A stretch of DNA of 64,000 bases from Nonomuraea soli (GTDB taxonomy: Bacteria; Actinomycetota; Actinomycetes; Streptosporangiales; Streptosporangiaceae). Positions 9,419 through 18,028 of the stretch are shown here, piece after piece. The stretch is taken from positions 26,514 through 90,513 of the forward strand of contig NZ_JACDUR010000013.1 in NCBI RefSeq assembly GCF_013761175.1, given 5' to 3'. A model generated the notes under the pieces. That model saw only the letters and a list, made by a program, of their open reading frames with translations, searched no databases and was not told where the DNA came from. Each line of letters opens with the position of its first letter. Position 1 is the first letter of the stretch. Made by a program: the position numbers and the translations under genes.

Positions 9419-10315
9419 ATGGTGGTCAAGCTTCCCCCCGGGGGCAACCGAGACAATGCCCTGAAAGAGCTCCAGAGGGTGTACGAGGACGCGATCGAGC
9501 TGAATCGTCAGACCAGCGACGTCCGATTCCACTCCCAGCAGCTACTCGCCAGCTACCTCCACTGGGTAGATAACGCCGTCTTCCGGCTTCGCCACCACAT
9601 CAGTGCCGCGGATCTGGACGATCTTGTTTTGTCCAGGCGTTACTGGGTGTTGCAGTCCATGGAGCCGACCACCCTTCCTCCCGACCGATTGAAGGATCTT
9701 GTTGTCACGGAACTGGAAGCGCGAGAGACAGCCGTAGGACTTGCCGCCCAGCGACTGGCTGAGCAAATCGAACGGTGGCGGCGCCCTGGAGTGTTCGTGA
9801 TGTTCGACACGACCGTGTTCATCCATCACGAGAAGAAGGTTGAGGACCTCGACCTCGGGGGCCTTCTCGGCTCCAGGCATGAACCGGTCCACCTTCTGCT
9901 GCCCATGGTCGTGATCGATGAACTGGACAAGCTGAAAGAGTCCAAGGACAGGCACATCCGCTGGAGAGCGCGGCACAGCCTGGCCGTCCTGGACAAGCTT
10001 TTGATCCAGCCGGCTGAAGCGGCGATTCTGCGGTCCGCGGACTTCACTCCGCTGGACAATGGGGGGATTCCGAGGGGAGAGGTGACAGTCGAGGTCGTCC
10101 TCGATCCTCCAGGCCATGCTCGACTGCCGATCGAGGACGACGAGATCGTGGACCGAGCCGTAACCGCCCAAGTGCTGGCAGGACGGCCGGTGACGCTGAT
10201 CACCTTCGACACAGGTCAGTCGATGAGGGCTCGTGCTGCGGGAATCCGTTGCCTGAAGATCGAACAGCTTCCGGAAGATCCCTCGCCGACTCCGGGGAAG
10301 AGGGATAAAGGCTGA
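9419..10315 (+). CDS. PIN-domain protein, probable ribonuclease
   Basis: A 298-residue protein starting at ATG 9419 behind GGAAGGA. Residues ~1-120 form an alpha-helical N-terminal domain without a recognised family. Residues ~125-285 look like a PIN domain: FVMFDTTVFIHH (Asp130), VVIDELDKLKES (Glu168), DDEIVDRAV (about 240) and LITFDTGQSMRARAAGI (about 260). That gives the acidic quartet of PIN nucleases, which bind metal and cut RNA. The layout resembles long-form PIN proteins more than a short VapC, and no antitoxin-like small gene is adjacent. It sits between an integrase and transposon ends and may be a stand-alone cargo gene. The RNA target is unknown. Confidence 0.7.
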   Translation: MVVKLPPGGNRDNALKELQRVYEDAIELNRQTSDVRFHSQQLLASYLHWVDNAVFRLRHHISAADLDDLVLSRRYWVLQSMEPTTLPPDRLKDLVVTELEARETAVGLAAQRLAEQIERWRRPGVFVMFDTTVFIHHEKKVEDLDLGGLLGSRHEPVHLLLPMVVIDELDKLKESKDRHIRWRARHSLAVLDKLLIQPAEAAILRSADFTPLDNGGIPRGEVTVEVVLDPPGHARLPIEDDEIVDRAVTAQVLAGRPVTLITFDTGQSMRARAAGIRCLKIEQLPEDPSPTPGKRDKG

Positions 10316-10642
10316 CCTTGCCAATTTCCTGCGGCCGCCCCTCGTCACGTGGGAGAAGATCGTTTCTCGGGGCACAACGAGCGTCGGAGCGGAAAACTCG
10401 TGAGTGAAGTGGAGCCACCTCTTTTCTAATTTCACTGCTCGACCTCCGCCCACGGACTCGGTCTGGGCCTGAGCGGAGCACCTCGTCTACCGGACGAGTT
10501 CAATCACATCAGGGGATTGCCCTGCCAGACCATGCACCTGCTCAACGGCGACCAGGCAGCGTTTATCAAGGCCTACCAGCCGAGGTTGGCTTCGACGGTT
10601 GGTCACGTCTCTGAGCAATTCGGTGCCGAGTGCCAAGGCGAC
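10316..10642. other. Spacer before transposon ends, no gene seen
   Basis: Short open stretches only, no ribosome sites, no recognisable protein or RNA gene. It may be the remains of whatever the downstream right end was inserted into. Confidence 0.4.
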
Positions 10643-10693
10643 CACTGTCACTAACTTGTCGCTAAGTCGCTGTCATTAACTTGTCGCGCAACA
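10643..10693 (+). repeat. Transposon right-end-like array, type A
   Basis: CACTGTCA, ACTTGTCGC, GCTGTCA and a second ACTTGTCGC follow one another, ending GTCGCGCAACA. The spacing and the TGTCA/TTGTCGC motifs match the arrays at 22443-22489 and 25606-25651, so this is a right end of the same transposon family with an imperfect tip (CGCAACA rather than CTCAACA). Confidence 0.6.
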
Positions 10694-10751
10694 GAGACGC
10701 GGGGAGGGCTGCAGGGAGAGTGCGCGCTGGAGCGCCAAGCCAGATGGCCGT
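10694..10751. repeat. Interrupted copy of the double-dyad target sequence
   Basis: These 58 bases match 30614-30672 apart from a few changes, including GAGGGCTGCAGGGAGAGTGC and AGCGCCAAGCCAGA. The match ends at GGCCGT, which in the intact copy is the edge of the hairpin loop at 30672. The left end of the large transposon begins immediately after it. Confidence 0.7.
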
Positions 10752-10833
10752 TGTTGAGCGCGGCGAGAATGTCAGTGGCTGCGCGGATCTAATGTCAGTG
10801 ATCCGGCGCGATGGCGCGGATCTAATGTCAGTG
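10752..10833 (+). repeat. Left end of the large transposon with three transposase-site repeats
   Basis: The tip TGTTGAGCGCGG is followed by AATGTCAGTG at 10768-10777, 10791-10800 and 10824-10833. The last two lie in identical 20-bp repeats (10781-10800 and 10814-10833). A tip plus several directly repeated inner sites is the pattern bound by TniA/TnsB transposases. The stop codon of the last operon gene lies inside the third site. Confidence 0.75.
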
Positions 10834-11679
10834 GCTGCCGGTGTCGTCTGCGTCGCTGGGCCAGAGGCCGTCGTCGGCTTCGGTGTGGTGAGGTTCCTGG
10901 AGTTGTGGCCGTCGCCACCACGGTGGTTCGGCGGCTGGGTCGGCGAGGTCGGCTAGGTGGTCGCCGCGGGTCAGGCGCAGGCTGTATTGGACGTCGGCGG
11001 AGGCCTCCGCTTTGGTCGGGACGCCCTTGTCGCGGATGAGCCCGCGTAGGCGTAGCTCGCGTTCGAGGTCGAGGTGCTGTTCGCGGAAGGCGACGTACTC
11101 CGGGGTGCGGCCGCACCAGATGACCGACAGCAGCAGGGTGGCCTCGGGTTCGGTGAGTGGCTGGTGGTAGTCGGCGGCGCTGTGGATGGCTTGCTGCTGG
11201 GCGCGGCTGAGCAGGTCCAGGCGTGGGCGCAGGGTGTAGGTCTCGGGTGGGATGCGTTCGATCGGGTACGGCCCGGCGAGCTCGGGGTGTGCGTGGGCGT
11301 GGTCGAGGGCTGAGTAGACACGCTGCAGATCCCACTGCAACGCGGTGGCGACGTCGTCGATGAGGAGCGGGACCGCGGTGTGCGCGAGCGCGCTGAGCAG
11401 TGCCTGGGCGTCGTCGGTGAGATCGCCGCTCTGCTGGCGGGGCATGTGCGGTTCGAGGTCGCGCGGCTTGTCCAGGACGGAGTCGAGTTCGCGGATGAGG
11501 TCGGCTGGGTGCATGTCGAGGCGGCGGGCCAGTTCGATGAGGGTTTTGACGGGGAGGTCGGCGAGGTTTTCGAGCTGCATGGTGTGCAGCAGGTGGGGGT
11601 GGATGCCGAGCAGGTCGCCCAGTTCCCAGATGGTGAGCGCGCCGGTGTGCAGGCGGGTCTGGAACAGGTGGTGGTCCAC
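10828..11679 (-). CDS. HTH protein, fourth gene of the tni operon (possible target-selection or regulatory factor)
   Basis: A 283-residue protein starting at ATG 11679 with GGAG upstream. Residues ~12-65 look like a degenerate XRE-type helix-turn-helix (LTIWELGDLLGIHPHLLHTM, then LPVKTLIELARRLDMHPADL). Residues ~85-135 resemble a winged helix (LLIDDVATALQWDLQRVYSALDHA). The C-terminus is acidic and runs into the transposon left end. It is the last gene of the operon tniA-tniB-ORF3-ORF4, where TniQ or another targeting protein usually sits, but no TniQ zinc motif is visible. A role in target choice or operon control is inferred from position. A diverged scrap of the same gene remains at 17924-18028. 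Confidence 0.6.
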   Translation of the reverse strand: MDHHLFQTRLHTGALTIWELGDLLGIHPHLLHTMQLENLADLPVKTLIELARRLDMHPADLIRELDSVLDKPRDLEPHMPRQQSGDLTDDAQALLSALAHTAVPLLIDDVATALQWDLQRVYSALDHAHAHPELAGPYPIERIPPETYTLRPRLDLLSRAQQQAIHSAADYHQPLTEPEATLLLSVIWCGRTPEYVAFREQHLDLERELRLRGLIRDKGVPTKAEASADVQYSLRLTRGDHLADLADPAAEPPWWRRPQLQEPHHTEADDGLWPSDADDTGSH

Positions 11680-11719
11680 GTGCGGCGCTCCTTCGCGCCC
11701 GGTCCGCGCGGTGCCGGGG

Positions 11720-13282
11720 TCAGTAGTCCTCGGGGCCTTGGTAGCTGCTGGGGTGTTCGACGTGCGGCAGGCCGGTGGGGTCGAGCAGGTGCGCGGTCAG
11801 GCAGCGTTCGGTGAGCCAGCCCTGGGTGCGGTGAACCAGGCCGCGGTCGGCGCCGAACTTGCAGTCACCGGTGTGCAGCCAGGGCGGTGTGGCCAGCTGG
11901 AGCGTCTGGCAGGTGCGGCGGATGCCTTCGGTCAGGGCGGCGGCCGGGGAGCGGTGCGGCTGGCTCGGGTGCACGAAGAACGGGTCGTCCGCGTTCGCGC
12001 CTTGCAGACGGCGGTGGGCCAGGTGCGCGGCCAGCAGCCAGCCGGCCGCGGCGGGGAGATGGAGGGTGGTGCCGAGGGACAGTTCACGGCGGGCGTCGGC
12101 CAGGAACCGGGCTCTGACGACGGGCCAGGGGTGGCGGTGCTTGGGGTTGGTCGGCAGCATGTCGTGGTCGTCGATGTGGTCGGGGGTGGTGATGGTGGCG
12201 GCGTCGGGGTCGATGTCGGCGCAGCGCAGCGCTTCGAAGTAGGTGGGGCCGTGGTTGAGGTGGAGCGACAGGGCGGTCGCGGCGGCCAGCTCGGTGCGGC
12301 ACATCGTCGACAGCCGGTGGGCGATCGGCCCTGTGAGGGTGCCGGGCAGTCGGCGGGCGGGTTCGGGCCCGAGGGCGGCGGGGTCCCAGCGCAGCAGCAC
12401 GCCCTGGAGGAACAGGGCGGCCTGGAGTGCGCGTAGCCGGATGAGGGCGTGGTTGGCGTCGTCGGCGGGGCCGAGGATGTGGTCGCGCGCAAGGGCGGCG
12501 AGGTGGGCGGTGAACGCCGGGCCGGAGACAATCAGGGTTCGGTGGGTGAGCATCCAGGACTCGGCGCGGGCGGCGACGGCGTAGAACTCGCCGGCCACGC
12601 GGGTGAAGGCGTGGCCGGGCAGGTGGCGGCGGCAGGCGGCCAGGAACGTGGTGAAGTCCGCCGAGGGCAGGGCCGGCCACGGTGAAGCCTGCGGCGTGGG
12701 GGCGATGCTGCGGCCCACGAGGGGACGAGCGGCGGAACGGTCGGTGGCGCGGTCGGCTGGGAGGTCTTCGGCGGGGTCGAAGCAGTAGGACAGGTACGGC
12801 AGCTCCCGCACCTCGACCACGCGCTGGGTAAGGGCGGCAAGGGCGTGCTCGAGTTCGGCCGGGGGATGCCCGGTCCACAGCAGCCACAAGCTCGCGCCGG
12901 TCCGTTCGGCCAGGCGCACGAGGTCGGCGAGCCGGTCGGGGTGGAGCAGGTGGGCGCGGTCGACGATGAGGTCGCTGATGCGGGCGCCGATCAGCCAGGC
13001 CGCGCCGTACTGCCAGGCCTGGTTCTGCGCGCGTTCGTTGCGGGCGGCGTGGGGGTGCTTGCCCAGCGCGGTGAGCACGTCGAGGGCGAGGGTCGCGGTG
13101 TCGGAGGCGCCGGGTGTGGGCCGGACGACGACGCGGCCGTGGTCGAGGGTGAGGACCTTGGCGATAGCGCGCGGGAGCGGAGCGTGGTCGGCCACGTTGC
13201 GGACGAGCACGACCCGCGGCGGGGTGAACGGAGGGCGTTCGATCGGGTCGTGGTTCAAGGGGTGGCCGCGAGGGTCAGCCAA
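11720..13282 (-). CDS. Third tni-operon protein with a degenerate AAA+-like N-terminal half
   Basis: About 520 residues; the likely TTG start (13282) overlaps the tniB stop, implying translational coupling. The N-terminal ~180 residues have the order of an AAA+ fold (VVLVRNVAD, then VVVRPTPGASDTATLALDVL where a Walker A would lie, then SDLIVDRAHLL as a Walker B relic and SLWLLWTG as a sensor-1-like strand), but the P-loop Lys is missing. It may be an inactive ATPase paralogue of TniB. The C-terminal ~330 residues are helical and carry no motif I recognise; TniQ zinc-binding cysteines are absent. It is probably an essential adaptor of this transposon family. Function unproven. Confidence 0.6.
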   Translation of the reverse strand: MADPRGHPLNHDPIERPPFTPPRVVLVRNVADHAPLPRAIAKVLTLDHGRVVVRPTPGASDTATLALDVLTALGKHPHAARNERAQNQAWQYGAAWLIGARISDLIVDRAHLLHPDRLADLVRLAERTGASLWLLWTGHPPAELEHALAALTQRVVEVRELPYLSYCFDPAEDLPADRATDRSAARPLVGRSIAPTPQASPWPALPSADFTTFLAACRRHLPGHAFTRVAGEFYAVAARAESWMLTHRTLIVSGPAFTAHLAALARDHILGPADDANHALIRLRALQAALFLQGVLLRWDPAALGPEPARRLPGTLTGPIAHRLSTMCRTELAAATALSLHLNHGPTYFEALRCADIDPDAATITTPDHIDDHDMLPTNPKHRHPWPVVRARFLADARRELSLGTTLHLPAAAGWLLAAHLAHRRLQGANADDPFFVHPSQPHRSPAAALTEGIRRTCQTLQLATPPWLHTGDCKFGADRGLVHRTQGWLTERCLTAHLLDPTGLPHVEHPSSYQGPEDY

Positions 13283-14043
13283 GCAGACCGCCGCCGAGCA
13301 GGGTGCACGCGTTGGCGATCACTTCGCCGTCGATCTGCTCGCGGCCGGCCTCGGCGCAGATCATGGCGGCGGTGTGGGTGAAGGCGGCCCAGCCGCGCAG
13401 GGGTGCCGTGGCCGTAGGCGTCGTCGATCTCCCACAGCAGCTTGTCGGCGGCGCTGGTGTAGATGGGGTGGTAGCCGCGCATGAGGGCGGGCACCTGGTC
13501 GCGTTTGATCGCCTGGAAGGGCAGGCGGCGGAAGATGCGTGAGCGCAGCATCGGCTCGCGGGAGAGGACCTCCCAGCAGCCGTCGCCGCCGACGTACAGC
13601 AGGGCGAAGCGGGTGTCGGGGTGGTCGTGCAGGTGGCGCAGGAGTTCGATGCAGTCGCCGGTCAGGCGCTGGGCCTCGTCGACGACCACCAGGCGCGGCG
13701 CGGCGGTGAGCAGATCGGTGAGGGCGGCGGTGAGGTAGAAGCGGCTACGACTGGATGGTGCTTTGGAGCCGGTCAGCGCGCGCAGCAGCTCGTCGGCGAC
13801 CAGGCGCATCGTCGGGCGGCTGGGGAAGGCCAGGTTGACGGTGGCGATGCCGGTGCCGGTCGCGCCGTCGCGTAAGGCCTCGAGCGCGGCTTCGACCGCG
13901 TACGTCTTGCCGGTCCCGGCCGGGCCGTGCACGACGCCGGTGGCGTGGAAGTCGACCAGGTCGCTGATGATGCGGCCGACCAGCTGGAAGTGGTTGGTCG
14001 GCAGGGTGGCGGCGCCGTGCAGTCCTGCGAAGTGCCGGGGCAT
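13275..14043 (-). pseudogene. tniB: TniB-like AAA+ ATP-binding transposition helper, frameshifted near its C-terminus
   Basis: The ATG at 14043 overlaps the ancestral tniA stop (TGATG), the usual tniA-tniB coupling. The protein reads MPRHFAGLHG, then VVHGPAGTGKTYAVEAA (Walker A), LVVVDEAQRLTG (Walker B) and an LLYVGGD sensor strand, all typical of TniB/TnsC ATPases that deliver target DNA to the transposase. At the G4 run 13400-13403 (C4 in the gene) an extra base shifts the frame. With one base removed the family C-terminus reappears (LRGWAAFTHTAAMICAEAG) and ends at a TGA (13275-13277). As sequenced, the last ~45 residues are replaced by an Arg-rich tail. ATP-binding residues are intact, so partial function cannot be excluded. 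Confidence 0.75.
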
Positions 14044-15757
14044 CAGTCTTCTTCCGGTTGCCGGGCCTCGCCGGGGCGGGGGCGCGACGCCACCCTGGGC
14101 CGCCCCGGTGGGGCGGGCGGCCGCGGTGGGGTCGGTCAGGCCCAGCAGGCTGGTGCTGGCCCGCCGTCGTAGCTGGGCGTCGCGGTTGCGGGCCGAGGCC
14201 TGGGCGGCTGCGGCAGGTGGCAGGTGGCAGGATCCGGGCTTCGGCGGGCGGGCCGCCTGCGCTGGTCTCGGTGAGGGGCACGAGTTCGGCGCGGGCCCGG
14301 GCGGTGGCCCGACGCCGCTCTTGGCCGAGGCGGCGTGCTTCGGCACGGGTGTGCGCGCGGAAGGCTTCGGCCTGCTCGGGGGTCAGGCGTTCGGCCGGAT
14401 GCGCGGTGCACAGATGACGGCCGTCCAGGTAGACCTCGACGAAGCGGTCGTCGTGCGGCATGTGGCGGATCTCCACGCGCTGACCGCCGCGGCCTTGGAG
14501 CTCGGGGGCGATGTAGGCCAGGTTGTTGAAGTGGATACCGTCCTTGGCGATGACGCGCGTGGTGGCGGCCAGCAGCAGATGGCGCAGCTTGTCGGCCTCG
14601 ACGCGGTGCAGCGGACCGGTGTCGGACTCCCACGCCTGCAGCGGGGTGCGCCCGTCCAGCATCCGGTGCGGGCGCGTGGTGTTGTACCAGCGCGCCCAGT
14701 CGGCGAACGTGCTGGCGAGGCGTTCGATGCGCATCGGCTGGGCCAGGCCCGGGTCGCTGTCGTCGTGGGCGGCGGCGCGGGCGGCGTAGCGGTCGTCGAT
14801 CGGCCCGTACAGCTTGCCCGCGGCGTCGCGCGGGCCGCCGGTGAAGCCGGGCAGGCCGCGCAGCAGGGTCTCGTCGATGGTGCGGTGGATGCGCTCCACC
14901 TTCCCCTTGCGGTAGGCCTTGCGGTAGGCCTTGCGGGAGGGCAGGCGGTGCCGGTCGACGCAGAGCGCGGCCAGGACGTCGTAGACGGCGCCGGCGGCGA
15001 ACTCCAGGCCGCGGTCGATGCGCACCAGCGCCGGGACGGCGCCGAACGGGCCGCGCTCGACGTCGTAGACCAGCGCCATGTGGAAGGCGGTCAGCACGGT
15101 ACCGGTGTGCGGGGTGACGGCGATGGCCCAGCCGAGCAGGGCGCGGGTGCCGTCGTCGACCACGGTGGTCAGCCACGGCTTGAGCGCCGGGCCGCGGGGC
15201 GGCAGCACCACGATGGGCAGCTGCTTGTGATCGGCTTCCCAGGTGTGGTTGCGCGGCGAGCGGGGCCGGGTCAGGTACACCGACGCCTGACGGCGGCCAT
15301 CTTCTCCGGTGCGCCAGGCGGCGCGCTCAGCCGGGGTGAGCTGCCGGGCGAAGGCCTCCTGCAAGGTACGGAGCGCGAGCGGCCGGGCTCCGGCCCAGCC
15401 TTGGCGCAGGAAGTCGGGCACGACCACGCCTCCAGCCGTCTCGGCGACGCCGACGGCGTGCTCGGCGGGCGGGGGCAAGGGTGCGGTGACCGCGCTGCGG
15501 GCGCGATGCACGGCGGCGATGTTGCCGCGGAAGTAGGCGAAGGCCTCGCGGTCGGCGACCGAAAGCTCGTACGGCGCGCGGCCCGGACGCCGCGGCGCGT
15601 CCTGGGCGGGCTGGTCGAGCCAGCGCCAGATGGTGCGCTCGGTGACGGCCAGTCCGCTTGCGGCCAGCCGGACGTGCTCAGTGGACAGATGGCCGGCTGC
15701 GCGCAGGGCCGTCAGCCGCGCGAGCGTGGCCGCGCGACGTTCACGATCGACAGCCAT
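14043..15757 (-). pseudogene. tniA: TniA-like DDE transposase (Mu/Tn7 superfamily), C-terminus frameshifted
   Basis: Starts at ATG 15757 behind GGGAGGA. An N-terminal helix-turn-helix (LAASGLAVTERTIWRWLDQ) precedes an rve/DDE core: Asp in TWEADHKQLPIVV, Asp in LVRIDRGLEFAAGAV and Glu in GKVERIHRTIDETLL, then the Mu-type C-terminal barrel (HFNNLAYIAPELQGRGG, then VEVYLDGRHLCTA). The core is intact. A 7-bp tandem duplication (14214-14220 and 14221-14227 on the plus strand) throws the tail out of frame; past it the family tail (SARNRDAQLRRRASTSLLGL) reappears in another frame. The expected end (RPRPGEARQPEED) overlaps the tniB start in a third frame, so at least two indels are present. The tail of such transposases contacts the ATPase, so activity is doubtful. 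Confidence 0.78.
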
Positions 15758-15984
15758 CGCGGTCCTCCCGGCCACGGCGTCTGGCATCCTCAACAGATCC
15801 GTTGAGCGCAGGCGCTCATCTCACAGGGAAGAAAAGGGGTTCATTCGGACCGTAGCAAGCGTCGCAGCACTCGTCTTGGAAACCGCGGCTCTGTCTACCA
15901 GTAGCAACCCGCTGGCGGGACAGGCACTCCGGGCGCTGACCAGGAGATCACGGCTATGGGTTATCAGGCCCACTTGGTCGTGCT

Positions 15985-16962
15985 TCAGCCCTGATCCAGC
16001 TGAGAGTCCTTCCACGCGTCGTACATCGCGTCTCCGTCGTCGTCGGCTTGGTCTTCGACGACGACGTCGAGCCCGGCTGCCGTGAACTCATCGGGGCCGG
16101 TCAGCCGAAGGCCGCACACGCCACACTCCAGGGCCTTGGCGTGCAGCAGCCTGATTTCTCCGACGGTGACAGCGTCATATCCACCGAGGCCGTCGGGCTC
16201 GACATCGAAATCGACCTCGACGTCGTACAGCACGCTCGCCTTCGCATCGGCGCAAGCTGGGCAGGTCTCGTAGAGAAGATCTTCGTCGCGTTCCTGGTCA
16301 GGATCAGGCGTGAGTGCCAGGTGGATGGTCGTGCGGCGCAGGGCTTGCCAGGGGCCACGGAGTTCTTCGGGAATGTCTCGATAGATCGTTTCAAGGCGAA
16401 GACGAGCCGTGGCGATCCGGCCGCTGATGTCCCGCTCAACCTCGGACAGATGATCAGAGATCAGCGCTTCGACGACCTCGATGCGGTTTCCCCATCGTTC
16501 CTGCGACGGCACCTGGAGTTCCTCGAAGAGGCGGTTGCCCATTCGGAGCCAGGCGGCCAGCGTTTCCTTGCGCTTGCTGTCATCGAGCAGGCCTGCGTGG
16601 ACGACTCCGTCTCTTACATCGATCAGCCGTTCAAGATGATCTTTCGGCGCCGGTAGCGGCTTCAAGATCTCTTCCACGCGTGCGAGCGCCACGCGCCCAC
16701 TTACCGTCCTGATCTTGTCCGCCGTCTTAGTGGCCTTGGCGCCGTTGCCGGTCAGGTGGAGCAGGGAGTGGAACTGATCCTGCTTGAGCTCCAGAAGCAG
16801 GGCGGGATGCAACGAGCAGAGATATGCCTTGCACAGATGCTCCAGGCTGGTGGCAGCGTGCAGGAAGACGCCTCGGGTGTCGTCTTGGAGATGGGCTTCC
16901 AGCGCGCGGCCGGCGAAGTCTCGGGCCGAGTCGAGCAGCCCATCCCGCGTGATCGTTTCCAC
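15985..16962 (-). CDS. HEPN-like protein with C-terminal zinc ribbon, transposon cargo
   Basis: 325 residues, starting at ATG 16962. The N-terminal ~150 residues are helical and contain LHAATSLEHLCKAYLCSLHP and VRDGVVHAG; the latter fits the R-x4-6-H motif of HEPN nucleases. The C-terminal ~100 residues have two CxxC knuckles (CPACADA and CGVCGLRL) about 45 residues apart, probably one zinc ribbon, then a very acidic tail. HEPN proteins are often RNases in defence and toxin systems. The gene lies between tniA and the res site, a usual cargo slot in Tn5053-like elements, and has an intact frame although its tni neighbours are broken. The HEPN call rests on one motif and helical pattern only. 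Confidence 0.55.
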   Translation of the reverse strand: METITRDGLLDSARDFAGRALEAHLQDDTRGVFLHAATSLEHLCKAYLCSLHPALLLELKQDQFHSLLHLTGNGAKATKTADKIRTVSGRVALARVEEILKPLPAPKDHLERLIDVRDGVVHAGLLDDSKRKETLAAWLRMGNRLFEELQVPSQERWGNRIEVVEALISDHLSEVERDISGRIATARLRLETIYRDIPEELRGPWQALRRTTIHLALTPDPDQERDEDLLYETCPACADAKASVLYDVEVDFDVEPDGLGGYDAVTVGEIRLLHAKALECGVCGLRLTGPDEFTAAGLDVVVEDQADDDGDAMYDAWKDSQLDQG

Positions 16963-17094
16963 GGAGAGAAACTATGCGGTCATGACAAGCTACGCACGCC
17001 TATTTCACCCCCGGCAGATGGACGGTTCACTCGTCGAGGCCGCGCCCTCCCGTTGAGGCGCCAGGCGGAGAACATAGGCACAGCGCAGGAGATC

Positions 17095-17217
17095 TTCAAC
17101 AAACCCTCGTTTGTTGAAGAGATCGCTGCGTGAACCGTTGACCAGGACGGACAGGCTTCAACAACTCGCTTCAACAACCTGGTGGCTTCAAGAACCCTCG
17201 ACACCGTTTGTTGAGAG
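17095..17217. promoter_or_regulatory. res site for the tni resolvase
   Basis: Site I is a perfect dyad, TTCAACAAAC-CCTC-GTTTGTTGAA (17095-17118). Further half-sites GCTTCAACAAC occur at 17155 and 17169, and TTCAAGAAC...GTTTGTTGAG spans ~17187-17215, just before the resolvase start. Three sub-sites made of TTCAACAA half-sites next to a serine resolvase gene is the layout of a resolution site, which also acts as the resolvase operator. Confidence 0.8.
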
Positions 17218-17226
17218 AATCCAGGT

Positions 17227-17912
17227 GTGACGACTGCCTCGTTGAGCGTGCCCGGCTGCTTCCTTCCCGACGCCGACCTGCTGGCCGCCTTCCCCGCCGT
17301 CCGCAGCGAAATCCTCATCGGCTACGCCCGGGTCTCCACCCGCGGCCAGAGCCTGGACCGGCAGATCGACGCCCTGACCGCCGCGGGCTGCCGCAAGATC
17401 TTCGCCGACAAGAAGTCCGGCAAGAACGCCCAGCGGCCGGAGCTGAAGGCTTGCCACGCCTTCCTCTCGCCCGGCGACACCCTGGTGGTGCCGGAACTGG
17501 CCCGCTACGGACGCTCCCTGGCCGACCTCATCACCATGGTCGGAGACCTGCGCCGCCGTGATATCGGCTTCACCAGCCTGCACGAGAAACTTGACACCAC
17601 CACCCCCGGCGGCCGCCTGGTCTTCCACGTCTTCGCCGCGCTGGCCGAGTTCATCCGCGAGCTCATCGTGGCCGGCACCCACGAAGGCCTGGCCGCCGCG
17701 CGCGCTCGCGGCCGCACCGGCGGCCGCCCCACCGTCGTCAACGCCGAGCTGCTCAAGGCCGCCCGTGACCTGCTGCCCGATCCTGGCCGGTCGGTGACCT
17801 CGATTGCCAGCTGCTTGGGGTGAGTGTGGGCACCCTTTACAACCACATCCCCGACCTGCAGCAGCTGCGCGTCGGGGAGTCCAGCGACCTGCCTGCGGTG
17901 ACGATCCCATAA
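17227..17912 (+). pseudogene. tniR: TniR-like serine resolvase, C-terminal HTH frameshifted
   Basis: The catalytic domain is intact: IGYARVSTRGQSLDRQ has the nucleophile Ser, RYGRSLADLITMVGDL follows, and the long E helix runs to about residue 155. The DNA-binding part begins GRTGGRPTVVNAELLKAA and LLPDPGRSVTSIAS, then the frame stops at 17821. In the next frame the HTH continues LGVSVGTLYNHIPDLQQL and ends at 17912. A single-base deletion near 17811 explains this. The truncated product (198 residues) lacks the recognition helix and probably cannot bind res. The res site lies directly upstream. Confidence 0.8.
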
Positions 17913-17923
17913 CCGCCTGGCAG

Positions 17924-18028
17924 AGCAGATTCAGGCGCGGGCGCAGGACGTTGGTGTCGGGTGGGATGCGCTAGATCGCATGCGGCCCGGCGCTCGGGGT
18001 GGGCGCGGGCGTGATCGAGGGCGGAGGA
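17924..18028 (+). pseudogene. Diverged scrap of the tni-operon HTH gene
   Basis: About 100 bp align with 11214-11312 (the interior of the HTH gene), sharing stretches such as TCGGGTGGGATGCG and GCGGGCGCAGG but with many substitutions. It is in the same strand sense as that gene's antisense. It has no reading frame of its own. It is best explained as debris of an older related element. Confidence 0.6.

Noticed and set aside
11345..12436. Plus-strand open frame opposite the third tni gene
   Set aside because: Ala/Gly/Arg-rich shadow of a well-supported minus-strand gene that starts at the tniB stop.
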